This document shows, piece after piece, positions 55,541-64,000 of a stretch of DNA of 64,000 nt (within the stretch, counting starts at the first letter, position 1; each line of letters opens with the position of its first letter). Made by a program: the position numbers and the translations under genes. A model generated the notes under the pieces. That model searched no databases. It was not told where the DNA came from and saw only the letters and a list, made by a program, of their open reading frames with translations. The DNA is from Micractinium sp. NFX-FRZ. Its lineage: Eukaryota; Chlorophyta; Trebouxiophyceae; Chlorellales; Chlorellaceae. The DNA is taken from NCBI GenBank assembly GCA_029339195.1, contig JAPTJF010000211.1, positions 37,558 through 101,557 on the forward strand, in the 5' to 3' direction.

Positions 55541-58500
55541 AGGGCAGGTGGAAGAAAGGGGAAGGTGGAAAGAAATCAGGTGCTCGTTCTCGTTTCGCTT
55601 GTTGAGGTCCTTGGGGGGCTGTGCGTAGGATGAGAGAGGAGGGGGCGGAGGGAAGCCGGGTGGACACAAGTGAGAGAAGGTATCAAGAAGCGCGGAACAA
55701 GATACCTCTGGCTTCAGCAGGCCCGCCGGCATCCCAGCACCCACGTGCCAGCACCAGCCCACATGATTAGCAGTACCTCATGCCTATCAGCTGCAAGCCC
55801 GCACACTGGCCCAGCACCCACGCGCCAGCACCCACCAGCCGTGCCTCACATGCAGCCGCCCTGCAGGTTTGCCAGCATGCCCAGCACCCAAGTGCCAGCA
55901 CCCACCAGGTCCGCCCACATGCCCGCCAGCACCCACCGGCGATACATCATGTCTAGCAGCTGCAGATCCGCCCACATGCCCAGCACCCACGTGCCAGCAC
56001 CCACATGCGGTACCAGCAATCCCTCACCTCTGGCAGCAGCAGGCCCGCCCACCCGCCCGGCACCCACATGCCAGCACCCACCAGCAGTACCTCGCCTCTA
56101 CCGCCTGCATCCCCCCAGCCCACGTGCCACAGCAACTAGCAGCAGTACCATCAGTACCTCACCTGTGGCAGCTGCAGGTCCACTGTGACCAGGGAGGCGT
56201 TGGAGTAGTACTCTGGCGGGTCCACCCACAGGCCCATGTCCCGCAGGCGCGAGCGCTTGCCGGGGATGCCGTTGTAGGTCCATGTCATGTGGACGACGTA
56301 CGGGTCAACCTTCTTGACCTGCGCTTCATGGTGGTTGAAACACGCACGGGGACGACGTACCAATCAGAGTTGCTGACCTGCACTTGTTTTGAATGCATTG
56401 GACGATGCAGGGGTGGATCCTGTCGACCTGCGCATGGTGGCAACACATGTGCTTGGGAGTGGCTGTGCCCTCCCCTTGTAGGAATCCGCTTTGCAGCACT
56501 GTCCTCAGTGCAGGCCCTTCATGTGGTCATGGAGAAAGAGGTGATGCAAGAGAAGACAGCAGCGTTGTGTGCCATGCAATCGTGCAGGGGAAGCGCCCCA
56601 CCCACCTCGTGCTCCGAGAGCGGCGCGGCGGCCGTCACTCCCACGTGCCATGTGCCACACAACCAAGCCAGAGAAGGAAAGACACACAAGCTCTCCCACC
56701 CACCTTGTGCAGCTGCTGCAGGAAGGAGGAGTGCGCGCTCTGGGCGATGCTGCAGCAGCAGGGGCGGGCAGTGCGGGCAGGGCATGCCAGGTGCCTTCTT
56801 TAATAAGTGAGGCAGCCAGCTGTGCATTGCAGGCGCCTGCAAAAAGCTCAAGCAGCTGCTGCGGCGGCGGCAGCAGCGCCGGCCGAAGCAGCAATGGCAG
56901 CAGCACCCCACACCTCCCCTCCTCACAACAACAGCCCACCCACCAGTGGCCAGGAGCGCAACCACACACGTTGGTACAGTGCATGCGCTACCTCTCCTAA
57001 CAAGCACACACCCCTGCCCTCCCCTTGTACGTAAGCACCACCTGCCAGGCAGGATGACCCATGCCGGTGTTGCACTCCCACAAGCTCAACACCTTGCCAC
57101 CACACCTACAGCCCACCCTGACCCCCTGCCCCCCGCACACGATGCGGCGGCACCCACCTGGCGGGCAGCACCCCCATCCAGATCTTGTCTCCCCACGTGC
57201 CCACAACTCGCGGGTCGGACGGGTGACGCGTCACCATGCCCTGCACACCAAGCAGATGGCAGCGCGAATGCGCAGGGTTGAGGAAGCCAGCAGGAAGTCA
57301 GGGCCAAGCACCAGGCAGGTACCGCACCAAAAGGCACGGTCGGCCCAGCACATGCAGGGTGGGTGGCTGGCGCACGCAAGGGTGTGCGACCGAGGGTACT
57401 GAACGAATTAGAGGCGGTGTGTCCTGCCCACATCCCACATATGGGTGGCGGGTGCTGTGAAGCACGCTCCGCAAGATTTGAGCGCGTATGCATACACGCA
57501 CGTTGCAAGCGGTGGGGGCTGTGGGGCTGCTTGGCCCCGCCTGCAGGAGGGCGGCGCCAGGGCGGCCTCCTCGCCCCCCCGGTCACATGCACATACCGCC
57601 CAGCACACACCTGCCTTGCACACCCCCACCTCTGTTCATTCATCTATCTCTACGTGGACTCTCTCTCTGTACCTAGGCCTACCCCATGATACTCTGCTCC
57701 GACTCTCCCTCACTCCTCACTCCCTGGCCTCCACGCTGGCTCCCTGCCAGCTCAGCTCCCCAAACGCCGGCACCCCGCCAGCTGTCCTGCGCTCACCGTG
57801 GAGCGCGTCATTTCGTAGGAGCAGACTTGGTCGTGCCCCTTGCACTGGTCGTAATAGGCTTTATAGGCGTGCGCCCACTCCCGCACGGCAGCACTGTTGC
57901 GGATCAGGTACACACCTACAAAGGATGGTGGGCGGGAATGAAGAGCCACACAGTTGGGAGGCAACCGAGAGCCAAAGGGAGAACTGTCTCTGTGACACTG
58001 TGGGCAAGATGTGAGGCTGGGATGATGATGTGGTGCGCCTCTGAGCCGGAGTGGGAGCAGCGTGTGCTATGGACCCACCTCCTAGTCACCCAGCCGCCCA
58101 CCCCTTCAACCCACCCACCCACCCCATGCACCACGCACCAGTGTTGTAGCTGTAGTGCGGGGAGGCGGTGGCCTCCAGCCCCCCATCGCCAACCTCGTTG
58201 TGCGAGGAGGTGCCGTCATGGCTGAAAATCAGGTCTGCACGGAGGGAGAGGTAGCACATCAGGCTGTGGTTGGGGCGTGGGGGGGTGGGGCTGAAGCTCA
58301 GGTATGCATGGAGGGGGGGATAGCACAGCCGGTTGTGTGAGGGCGGGGGTGGCGGTCTCACGCGGGTCGGGACCTTGCTGCCAGAGCCGGCGCCATCGCG
58401 GCTCACGTTGAGCTGTGCTGGGGTTGGGAGGGGCGGCAGGTAACGGAAGGGCACGGGGCGTGCCACAACACGTGGTTACACAAGCCATGATGCTGCCGCC

Positions 58501-60097
58501 GTGATTCGTACGCGAACCAATGTGGGCCGTGCAAAGGGTCAGGTTCATGCAAGCGAGGAGATGGGGTGCAGGCTGAGGCATGGGTGGGACACCACCGATG
58601 CCCTCAACATGACCCACAGCCACAGCCAGTGAGGGGCGGGGGCCACCTGCGGCACCGTGCCCCCCTGTACATAGCAGCATGGCGCCCTGAACCCCACCAC
58701 GGAAAACTGGAGCAGAGATCACACCTGCGGCAGCGTGCGCCTCGTACAGCGGCATGGGGTCCTTGAACCACACCACGTCCAGGTCAGACACCACCAGGTT
58801 GAACCCCCAGTCAATGACCGCATCCACCAGAAACACCTTGCTCCAGGTCATGCGGCGCCAGCCCTCCTGGCCCCACTGCAGGCCTGAGGAAGCAGGGGAG
58901 GGGAGGCGGGCACATTGGCTGCTTGATAAAGCCCTGCCATGGTGCCACAGGCACGTGTCAGGAGCACCTTGCTCCGGGAGGTGAGGCGCCAGGGCTCCTG
59001 GCCCCGGGCGGAAGCCGGGAGGCGTGCGGGTGTTTCAGCCCAGGTCAGTCTGGCACCAGCACAGGACTGCCTGCATCTAGTCCCAGCTGCAGTTCCTCTC
59101 ACCCGGCTGTCGGAACCCTCAGCACCCAGCAAGCGCCCGACCTGCACGCACACCACTATGTGGCGCCGCACTCCACCTCTTGCCCAAATTCCACACAGCT
59201 TCCACCCAGCGCCTCCCTTTTGCAAGCCTGTGGGTTTCCTCACCAATTCGCGCACAGCATGGCTACCGCATCGCCTTTCCCCAGCACCCAAAAAACTCAC
59301 GGCCCACTTGCAGCTTCTGCCTACCAGCGCCCACAGACCATGCGCCCCACTTGCATCTGTTCCATACAAGCCTCCCCTCACCCAGCCCTCACCCAGCTTC
59401 TGCGTCTCCTCATCAATCCTCTCGAAGCAGGGCTCCCCCATCGCCGCCAGCTTGTGGGAGGTGGGCACGTCGGTGGCTGCCACCACGTAATAGTCGATCC
59501 CCGCTTTCAGCACGTGGTGCCGCCAGTTCATCCCAAAGTCCCACTGCGCCTCGTTCATCTGCAGTTCACGAGCCGAGAGTCGAGAGGCGGTCAAACAGAA
59601 GCACGCATCGTTCCACTCGGCGCGCGGGGCCCGCCGCGGCCAGGCATGCAGGAAAGCTGGCACGGGCTGGCCTAGGGGGGCAACAGTGTGGATGTTAGGC
59701 AGGTATGCACCTGTCCACTTGCAGGGCAGGGCATCAGTCTGGACGTTGGGCAGGCATGCAGGCAGGCGGCGGCAGGAGGCGGCAGGCCACACGGCCAGGC
59801 ATTGCCCGTCCCACCCACCACAGCCAGCATGACGGTGTTGTTGTGTGCCCTTCTGTCCAGGATGTCCTTTGTCAGCGCCGGGCAACGCTTGCCGCCTGCC
59901 TCTGCACCCTGAGCATCCGCCTGAAGCTGCCGCCCGGCGCCGCCGCTGCTGCCACCGCCGCTGCCTCCAAGCACTGCTGCCGTGCCGCTGGCCGCCCGCC
60001 GCCCCCCAGGCAACAATCCGTGGGATGCGGCATCGCTGCAAGCTGCCAGGGCGGCGAGCAGGGTTGCCACGAGCCCAAAGGCCCAGTGGCGCGACAT
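53296..60097 (-). CDS. XEG113-like GT77 arabinosyltransferase-type protein, 13 exons
   Basis: Plant XEG113 adds arabinose to hydroxyproline-rich wall proteins in the Golgi. Exons (minus order): 60097-59819, 59558-59393, 58883-58725, 58234-58139, 57915-57797, 57240-57158, 56749-56704, 56318-56163, 55454-55314, 55114-55029, 54658-54544, 54091-53805, 53419-53296. Every phase closes, for 618 residues. Residues 1-21 are a signal peptide or anchor. The donor-sugar DxD motif lies in VVSDLDVVWFKDPMPLY (Asp182 and Asp184). Later blocks VDPYVVHMTWTYNGIPGKRS and MGLWVDPPEYYSNASL match the order and wording of XEG113. A C-terminal domain (from PPKDFNKWNENEDLISFH) follows. It is shared with the divergent neighbour at 60376, 278 bp away. 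Acceptor specificity in an alga is inferred only. Confidence 0.86.
54383..54432 (-). repeat. Copy of the end of GT77 exon 11 plus donor
   Basis: Resembles 54542-54590 (exon end ERTPAEVK), 159 bases further into the intron. Confidence 0.65.
54839..54882 (-). repeat. Copy of the end of GT77 exon 10
   Basis: Matches 55028-55075 (RCRTAEAQDMPLPV), reading SCRTAEAQCMPRPV. Confidence 0.85.
55482..55538. repeat. (GT)n followed by a 34-base poly-G run
   Basis: A GT microsatellite then an unbroken G run at 55505-55538. It lies between the real acceptor of GT77 exon 9 and its intronic copy. Confidence 0.95.
55565..55620 (-). repeat. Copy of acceptor and head of GT77 exon 9
   Basis: The real head PPKDFNKWNENEDLISFHL (55400-55454) recurs as PPKDLNKRNENEHLISFHL about 165 bases upstream in the transcript. 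Confidence 0.92.
55690..56160 (-). repeat. Minisatellite built on the end of GT77 exon 8 plus donor
   Basis: The real exon end and donor (plus-strand reading gtacctcacctgtggcagctgcaggtcc, 56154-56181) is echoed at least five times across this intron, separated by cagcacccacgtgccagcaccc spacer blocks of variable length. Confidence 0.75.
56328..56440 (-). repeat. Two further copies of acceptor and head of GT77 exon 8
   Basis: The real head VKKVDPYVVH (acceptor at 56318/56319) recurs as VSNSDWYVVP (about 56350-56385) and VDRIHPCIVQ (about 56400-56432), each after a gcag acceptor. Confidence 0.85.
58270..58440 (-). repeat. Two further copies of acceptor and head of GT77 exon 4
   Basis: The real edge reads CYLSLRADLIFSHDGTSSH across the acceptor. 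Copies read CYPPLHAYLSFSPT and LNVSRDGAGSGSKV upstream in the same intron. Confidence 0.8.
58643..58700 (-). repeat. Copy of the end of GT77 exon 3 plus donor region
   Basis: Resembles 58721-58780 (FKDPMPLYEAHAAA) about 78 bases further into the intron. Confidence 0.7.
58930..59005 (-). repeat. Copy of acceptor and head of GT77 exon 3
   Basis: The real head QEGWRRMTWSKVFLVD (58820-58875) recurs as QEPWRLTSRSKVLLTR upstream in the intron. Confidence 0.82.
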
Positions 60098-60375
60098 TGC
60101 CGGCCCCACCTTACTCAGTTAGTATAAATAATATGATCAAGGATCGAAAACCGCATTCAAAAAAAGACTGAAGGACTGTATGTGCCCGATGAAAGCCCTC
60201 CTTTCTTGGGCTTGCTTCCGCCTTGCCCTGTTGCTTCAGAGTCCTGGCCTATTCAATCGAACGCCGCTCTGCTTCGATATCATCAGCCAGCGCCTTTTCT
60301 CGACCGCACTCGCCACCCTTCTGTGACCGGCCCCTCCCGCAGCTCCCGGGGCCTGCACGCCCCTACAAGGCGCTG
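60098..60375. promoter_or_regulatory. Compact divergent promoter region of the GT77 gene and its partner
   Basis: 278 bases between two outward-facing ATG codons of genes that share a C-terminal domain. It contains an A/T-rich patch (60116-60180), rare in this GC-rich window, which may be the core of a shared promoter. Confidence 0.5.
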
Positions 60376-63300
60376 ATGGCCGTTGCACGGCCGCTGCGGA
60401 CCACCGGCAGGCGGAGGCAGACCGGCTGGCTGCAGGTCGCAGTGTTTGCGGTGCTGGCGGTGGTCGGCGGCACGGCGCTCTGGACCAGCCTGCAGTATAG
60501 CGAGGCGCATGCAGCGGCACGCGCCAATGCTGGCAAGGTGAGGCGATGGGTGTACACGTGCGCAGGGGCAGCAGGCTTGAATGACTTATGTCATTGTTCA
60601 TGTTCTACACGTGACTTTCCGCTGCCGCTGCTGCTGCCAGCGGGTGGCGGGCACCGGCAGGCCCTGCCGCTTGCGTTTCGTAGCAGCACAGCATGCTGAC
60701 TGTCTGCTTGTGCGAGCGTTGCTGCCTTGCAGGACACAAAGGATGTCAAGGTGGGAGTAGTAGCAGAGGAGCAGCAGCCTCAGAAGCAGGCGGTTGACGG
60801 CGGGAAGGGTGGCAGCGGGAAGGCTGACCCGTCCGCCAACCTGGCAGCCTGGACCGAGCTTACCACCCTGCCAGGCGGCGACAGCAGCAGTAGCAGCGAA
60901 GGCAGCAGCAGCACTGCCAGCAGCGCAACCGAAAACAAGCAGCAGCAGGCGGAGCAGCTAGCGGACAAGCCGGCAGACAAGCCGGCAGATAAGCCGGCGG
61001 AGGCGCAGCAGGGGGCTGGCGGTGCCGACGCTGGGACGGGCAGCAGTAGCAGCAGCGGCACGGCAACTGCGCAGGCCGCCGGTGCTGCCGGCTACTTCAC
61101 TGTGGAGCTGCGGGTGCCTAAGGTGGGGTGCAGGGAAATAGAGTAGATAGTGGGCTGTTAGGGAGGGAGGGAGGGAGGTAGCCAGGCATTGTGCGCCGCT
61201 TTCAAATTGCAGGCGCCTACAGCCCAGACAGCTGGCTGGGTGCTGGCCGAGCGATGGTGTTCATCCGGGATGCACCCTTACAACCGCGTCTGCCAACCAT
61301 AGCGCCGTTGTTGGCAGTTAGGGTAACCACCCCCGCAGGCGCCTGCCACCTACAAGAGCTGGGTGCTGCCAGCCATGGGACCTGTCACTAACAACCCCTT
61401 GCGTCTGTCTGCATCAATATCAGGGCATCCTCACTTCACACCGCCGGCGCCCGCCACCACCCCCAGCCCACCCAACTCTGCCACCGTCAATCACCGCAGG
61501 TCCCTGCCACCTACAACAGCTGGGTGCTGGCCGAGGACATGCTGCTGTTCAACCGGCGAGCGCTGCAGCAGCAGCTGGAGCAGGTGTATGTGGCGCTGGG
61601 CATGGCGGCCACAGCGGGGCGCACCTTCATCCTGCCAGAGGTGATATCTGGCCCTGCAGAGTGCCCCTTGGTTTGTTGAGGGGTGTTTTCTTTCCTTCCT
61701 GCCAGTGGTAGGCGCTGGCCCGCAGCGCTCCTGGCTCCTCCTGAGCAGCAAGGGGGCCCTCCCAAACTTGGCAACACACAAGCGCATCATCTGTCCCCTC
61801 ACCCCTCCCCCGCAGCTCTCCTGCTTCTGCCTCAACAACAAGGCACCCCTGTTCACACATGTGACTCGAAACTCCCCATCTGTCCCCTGCCCCCACCCAC
61901 CCGCAGCTCTCCTGCTTCTGCCAGAACAGCGAGACGCCGCTGCCGCGCTGCCGCCGCCCCGACGCCTCCGCCTTGCAGTTCCCGGCGCCCTGCCCGCTGG
62001 CAGAGGTGCTGCAGCCGCTCGAGAAGTTTGCGTCGCCGGCTGACAAGGCGGCGGGCATGCCCCTCTCGGTGCTGCCCCACGAGTCGCTGCGCAGCCTGGA
62101 GCTGGACGAGGTGGGCGTTGCCATTTGTGTTTCGTTCTGTTTGGTTTTCTCAAGTTTCACGTGCAGCCTGGTGCTGCGCATGCTGTGCTGTTGATGTGCT
62201 GTGCATGATGTGCTATGCTGCCTTAACTATGATTGGGTGTTTTAGGGGGTTGCGGTTGTCGAGGCTTGTGAGGGCGTGTCATGTTGAAGCCTCAGTGTTG
62301 ATGCGTGTGCAGGTAATCAAGTTCCTTGAAACCATCCTGTGCCTTCCCTCCCCAAGTCCCTTCCTTTGCCCCGCCTCCCTACCCCATGCACTTCTGCACC
62401 CTTCCCTTGCCCGAGTGTGTACCTCGGTGCATCGCTGCGCCCGCCACCACGCCCACCTGACCTCCCCCCCCTTCCCACCTCCCCCACCCCACGCCTTGCC
62501 CCCGCAGAGCAAGGTGCTCGTTGTGAAGCCGTCCGCCACCGTCCTGTGGCCCGCCTGCACCCAGCCACACCCCGACCCTAACATCAAGCTGTCGTGCACC
62601 GAGGAGAGCGCGCTGCCAGGTGGCGCCACCCAGCTCATCGTCCCGCCCTCCCTCAACGACACCCACCTCCTGCCCCTCCTGGAGCCCTACCAGCGCAAGT
62701 TCCCGCTGTGGAGGCTGGACCTCTCCGACATTGGCAGCCACTGGCACGCGTACCAGGGCTGGGACTGCGCCGGTGAGCTTGCGCCTGCGGGTGCGGACGT
62801 TTCCAGGGGGTCAGGGCAGGCGCACGGGTTGGTGCAGGGGAGCAGCCGAGTGTGTGCGGGTGAGCGGGCACCAGCGGGGCATGGGACTCCGAATGGGAGT
62901 TGATGGCTGCAGGGGCGGGGTTGAGGACAGGGAGAAGCCAAAGGTAGCCGGAGCTGGTGGTGCACGGCAGGCTGCCCGCCGGCTGCTGCTTGTTGCACGG
63001 CGTGCGGGCTGCAGCGCTGCCCACCGCCGATGCCGGCAGCCGTGCCCGCCCGTCTCCCTCTGCCCGCTACACCTCTCACTTTTTTCCCACTGGCCGACCC
63101 CGGCCTCCCTCTTGTCCCCACATTTTCCACCGCCACACTCGTGAAAGGCCCGCCTGCCTTCCCGCTCCGCCAACCTGCCTGCAGAGCCTGCCCACCGGTA
63201 CGACCTGCGCATGCGCGGCGCCGCCAAGCCCTGGCCGGTGCCCTCCGGAGGCGGCATGCAGGCCATGAACATGACCACCGGCCGCATCTACTCGGATGAA

Positions 63301-63393
63301 CCAGACATGAAGGACTGCCCTGGAGGGAAGGTGGCAGCGCTGCGGCGCCTGCAGGCGGGCGCGATGGCGGCGGAGAGCGTCGCGGCTGTTTGA
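60376..63393 (+). CDS. Type II membrane protein sharing the GT77 partner's C-terminal domain, 6 exons
   Basis: Exons 60376-60537, 60733-61122, 61500-61640, 61907-62110, 62508-62772, 63185-63393 close in phase to 456 residues. One membrane helix near the start (about 18-37, LQVAVFAVLAVVGGTALW) follows a basic cytoplasmic stub. A Ser/Gln/Lys-rich stalk with DKPADKPADKPAE repeats comes next. The lumenal domain aligns with the end of the GT77 gene next door. Both have a 47-codon, phase 0-0 exon ending AAAAGRAFMLPK there and MAATAGRTFILPE here. Both continue with a Cys-rich exon ending PVPCPQDYLFQP versus PAPCPLAEVLQP. Both then have PPALTDARLLPLLAPYKRFK versus PPSLNDTHLLPLLEPYQRKF. The DxD glycosyltransferase domain is missing. 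It may be an accessory or partner protein of the secretory pathway; no direct function can be read. Confidence 0.8.
61211..61385 (+). repeat. Two upstream copies of acceptor and head of exon 3 of the GT77 partner
   Basis: The real edge at 61498-61560 reads cag then VPATYNSWVLAEDMLLFNRR. Copies begin at 61211 (gcag then GAYSPDSWLGAGRAMVFIR) and 61338 (cag then GACHLQELGAAS, the same bases in a shifted frame). Confidence 0.88.
61719..61855 (+). repeat. Two upstream copies of acceptor and head of exon 4 of the GT77 partner
   Basis: The real edge at 61901-61945 reads cgcag then LSCFCQNSETPLP. A close copy at 61810 reads cgcag then LSCFCLNNKAPLF, and a weaker one at 61722 reads cgcag then RSWLLLSSKGALP. 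Confidence 0.88.
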
Positions 63394-64000
63394 CTGCGCA
63401 CCGTTGGCCCAGCGCATTTGGGCGGGCGCAAGAGAGGGATGGCAAGGCGGCACCCGCGTTTGGTGCATGGTGCAATCCGGCGCTCGACGGCACAGCGCGA
63501 CACCCATGGGCCAGCTGGCCAGCTGCTCCGCTATCCTCTGTCTGATTTTCTCCATTGACAAGCCTGTCTCGCATCATGTCCTGTTGCAATCAAGACAACG
63601 ACGCAGTAAAGCACGGATGTGGCATGACAGAGCCAGGAAGAGGGAAATGGAAGAGTGTGAGCCATGGCGGGGTTGCATCCCATAAATTCCTCATCCATGT
63701 TAAGATGGTGGTAACATAGCGGTGATGTAAACTCAATTCAACACGTAGGAGGCACGTGCCTTGCTACGGTGCTGCTTCAGACTCAGACTAAGCGGTGGGA
63801 GCAGAGTGGGGGCAAGCCGGGGGCGGAGCGGGGCCGGCGGGCTGGGGGCTGGTCCACAGGGGCACAATTCAGACCTTTACTGCAACACCTTACGGGGTCC
63901 ATTAAGTAAGGGGGCTGCAAATCAAACTTGGGAATCCGGGCATCTGGCCAGGAAAAAGAAACGGGGGGGCGGGGGAGGTTCCGTAGCCCGTAGGGGATGG
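63394..64000. other. 3' flank of the last gene
   Basis: No coding exon recognised. The sequence becomes less GC-rich after 63560 and has a TGTAA at 63726-63730, about 330 bases after the stop, the likely transcript end. Confidence 0.5.
63726..63730 (+). terminator. TGTAA signal of the GT77 partner gene
   Basis: Plus-strand TGTAA about 330 bases after the stop at 63393. Confidence 0.5.

Noticed and set aside
55690..56160. CRISPR-like array
   Set aside because: Repeat and spacer lengths vary, units match the adjacent exon end, and the setting is a eukaryotic intron.
61810..61855. Treating exon-edge copies such as LSCFCLNNKAPLF as real exons
   Set aside because: Including them breaks phase or duplicates motifs, and the downstream versions close every reading frame.
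1..64000. tRNA, rRNA, transposase, integrase or viral genes
   Set aside because: None was recognised on either strand.

Overview
The window reads as nuclear DNA of a green alga, most likely a Chlorella-clade trebouxiophyte. The evidence is very high GC, twelve multi-exon genes on alternating strands, GT-AG introns (plus a few GC-AG) of roughly 70-620 bases, poly-Gln and poly-Ala tracts, TGTAA motifs behind stop codons, and TTTAGGG-like motifs. All gene models were spliced by hand. For nine genes every internal exon phase closes; the 3' end of gene 1, the 5' end of gene 5 and part of gene 9 remain open.

Layout. (1) 456-7143 minus: ACSF2-type acyl-CoA synthetase, last coding exon beyond the left edge. 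(2) 8506-12610 plus: membrane-anchored chitin/polysaccharide deacetylase. (3) 12915-15883 plus: secreted NHL-type beta-propeller protein. (4) 16500-20895 minus: NEDD1-like WD40 protein of the gamma-tubulin system. (5) about 22765-30302 plus: transcription factor with four AP2 domains. (6) 32266-36701 plus: RWP-RK transcription factor. (7) 38252-40888 minus: unknown Pro-rich/coiled-coil protein. (8) 41171-43478 plus: chloroplast CPP1/CJD1-like protein. (9) 44243-46863 minus: unknown Ser/Pro-rich protein. (10) 47486-52005 plus: membrane-anchored diflavin reductase of the CysJ type. (11) 53296-60097 minus: XEG113-like GT77 glycosyltransferase. (12) 60376-63393 plus: head-to-head partner sharing the C-terminal domain of gene 11 but lacking its glycosyltransferase domain.

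The genes are not an operon. Two themes stand out: wall/secretory carbohydrate proteins (2, 11, 12) and neighbouring transcription factors (5, 6). Close divergent starts (7/8 and 11/12, each under 300 bp) may share promoters.

The most unusual signal is in the introns. In at least seven of the twelve genes, introns carry degenerate copies of the edge of the adjoining exon together with its splice site, sometimes three copies, and once expanded into a minisatellite. At three of these places telomere-like TTTAGGG sequence lies between, or directly beside, the original and the copy. This suggests that intron growth by local duplication and break repair is recorded in the sequence.
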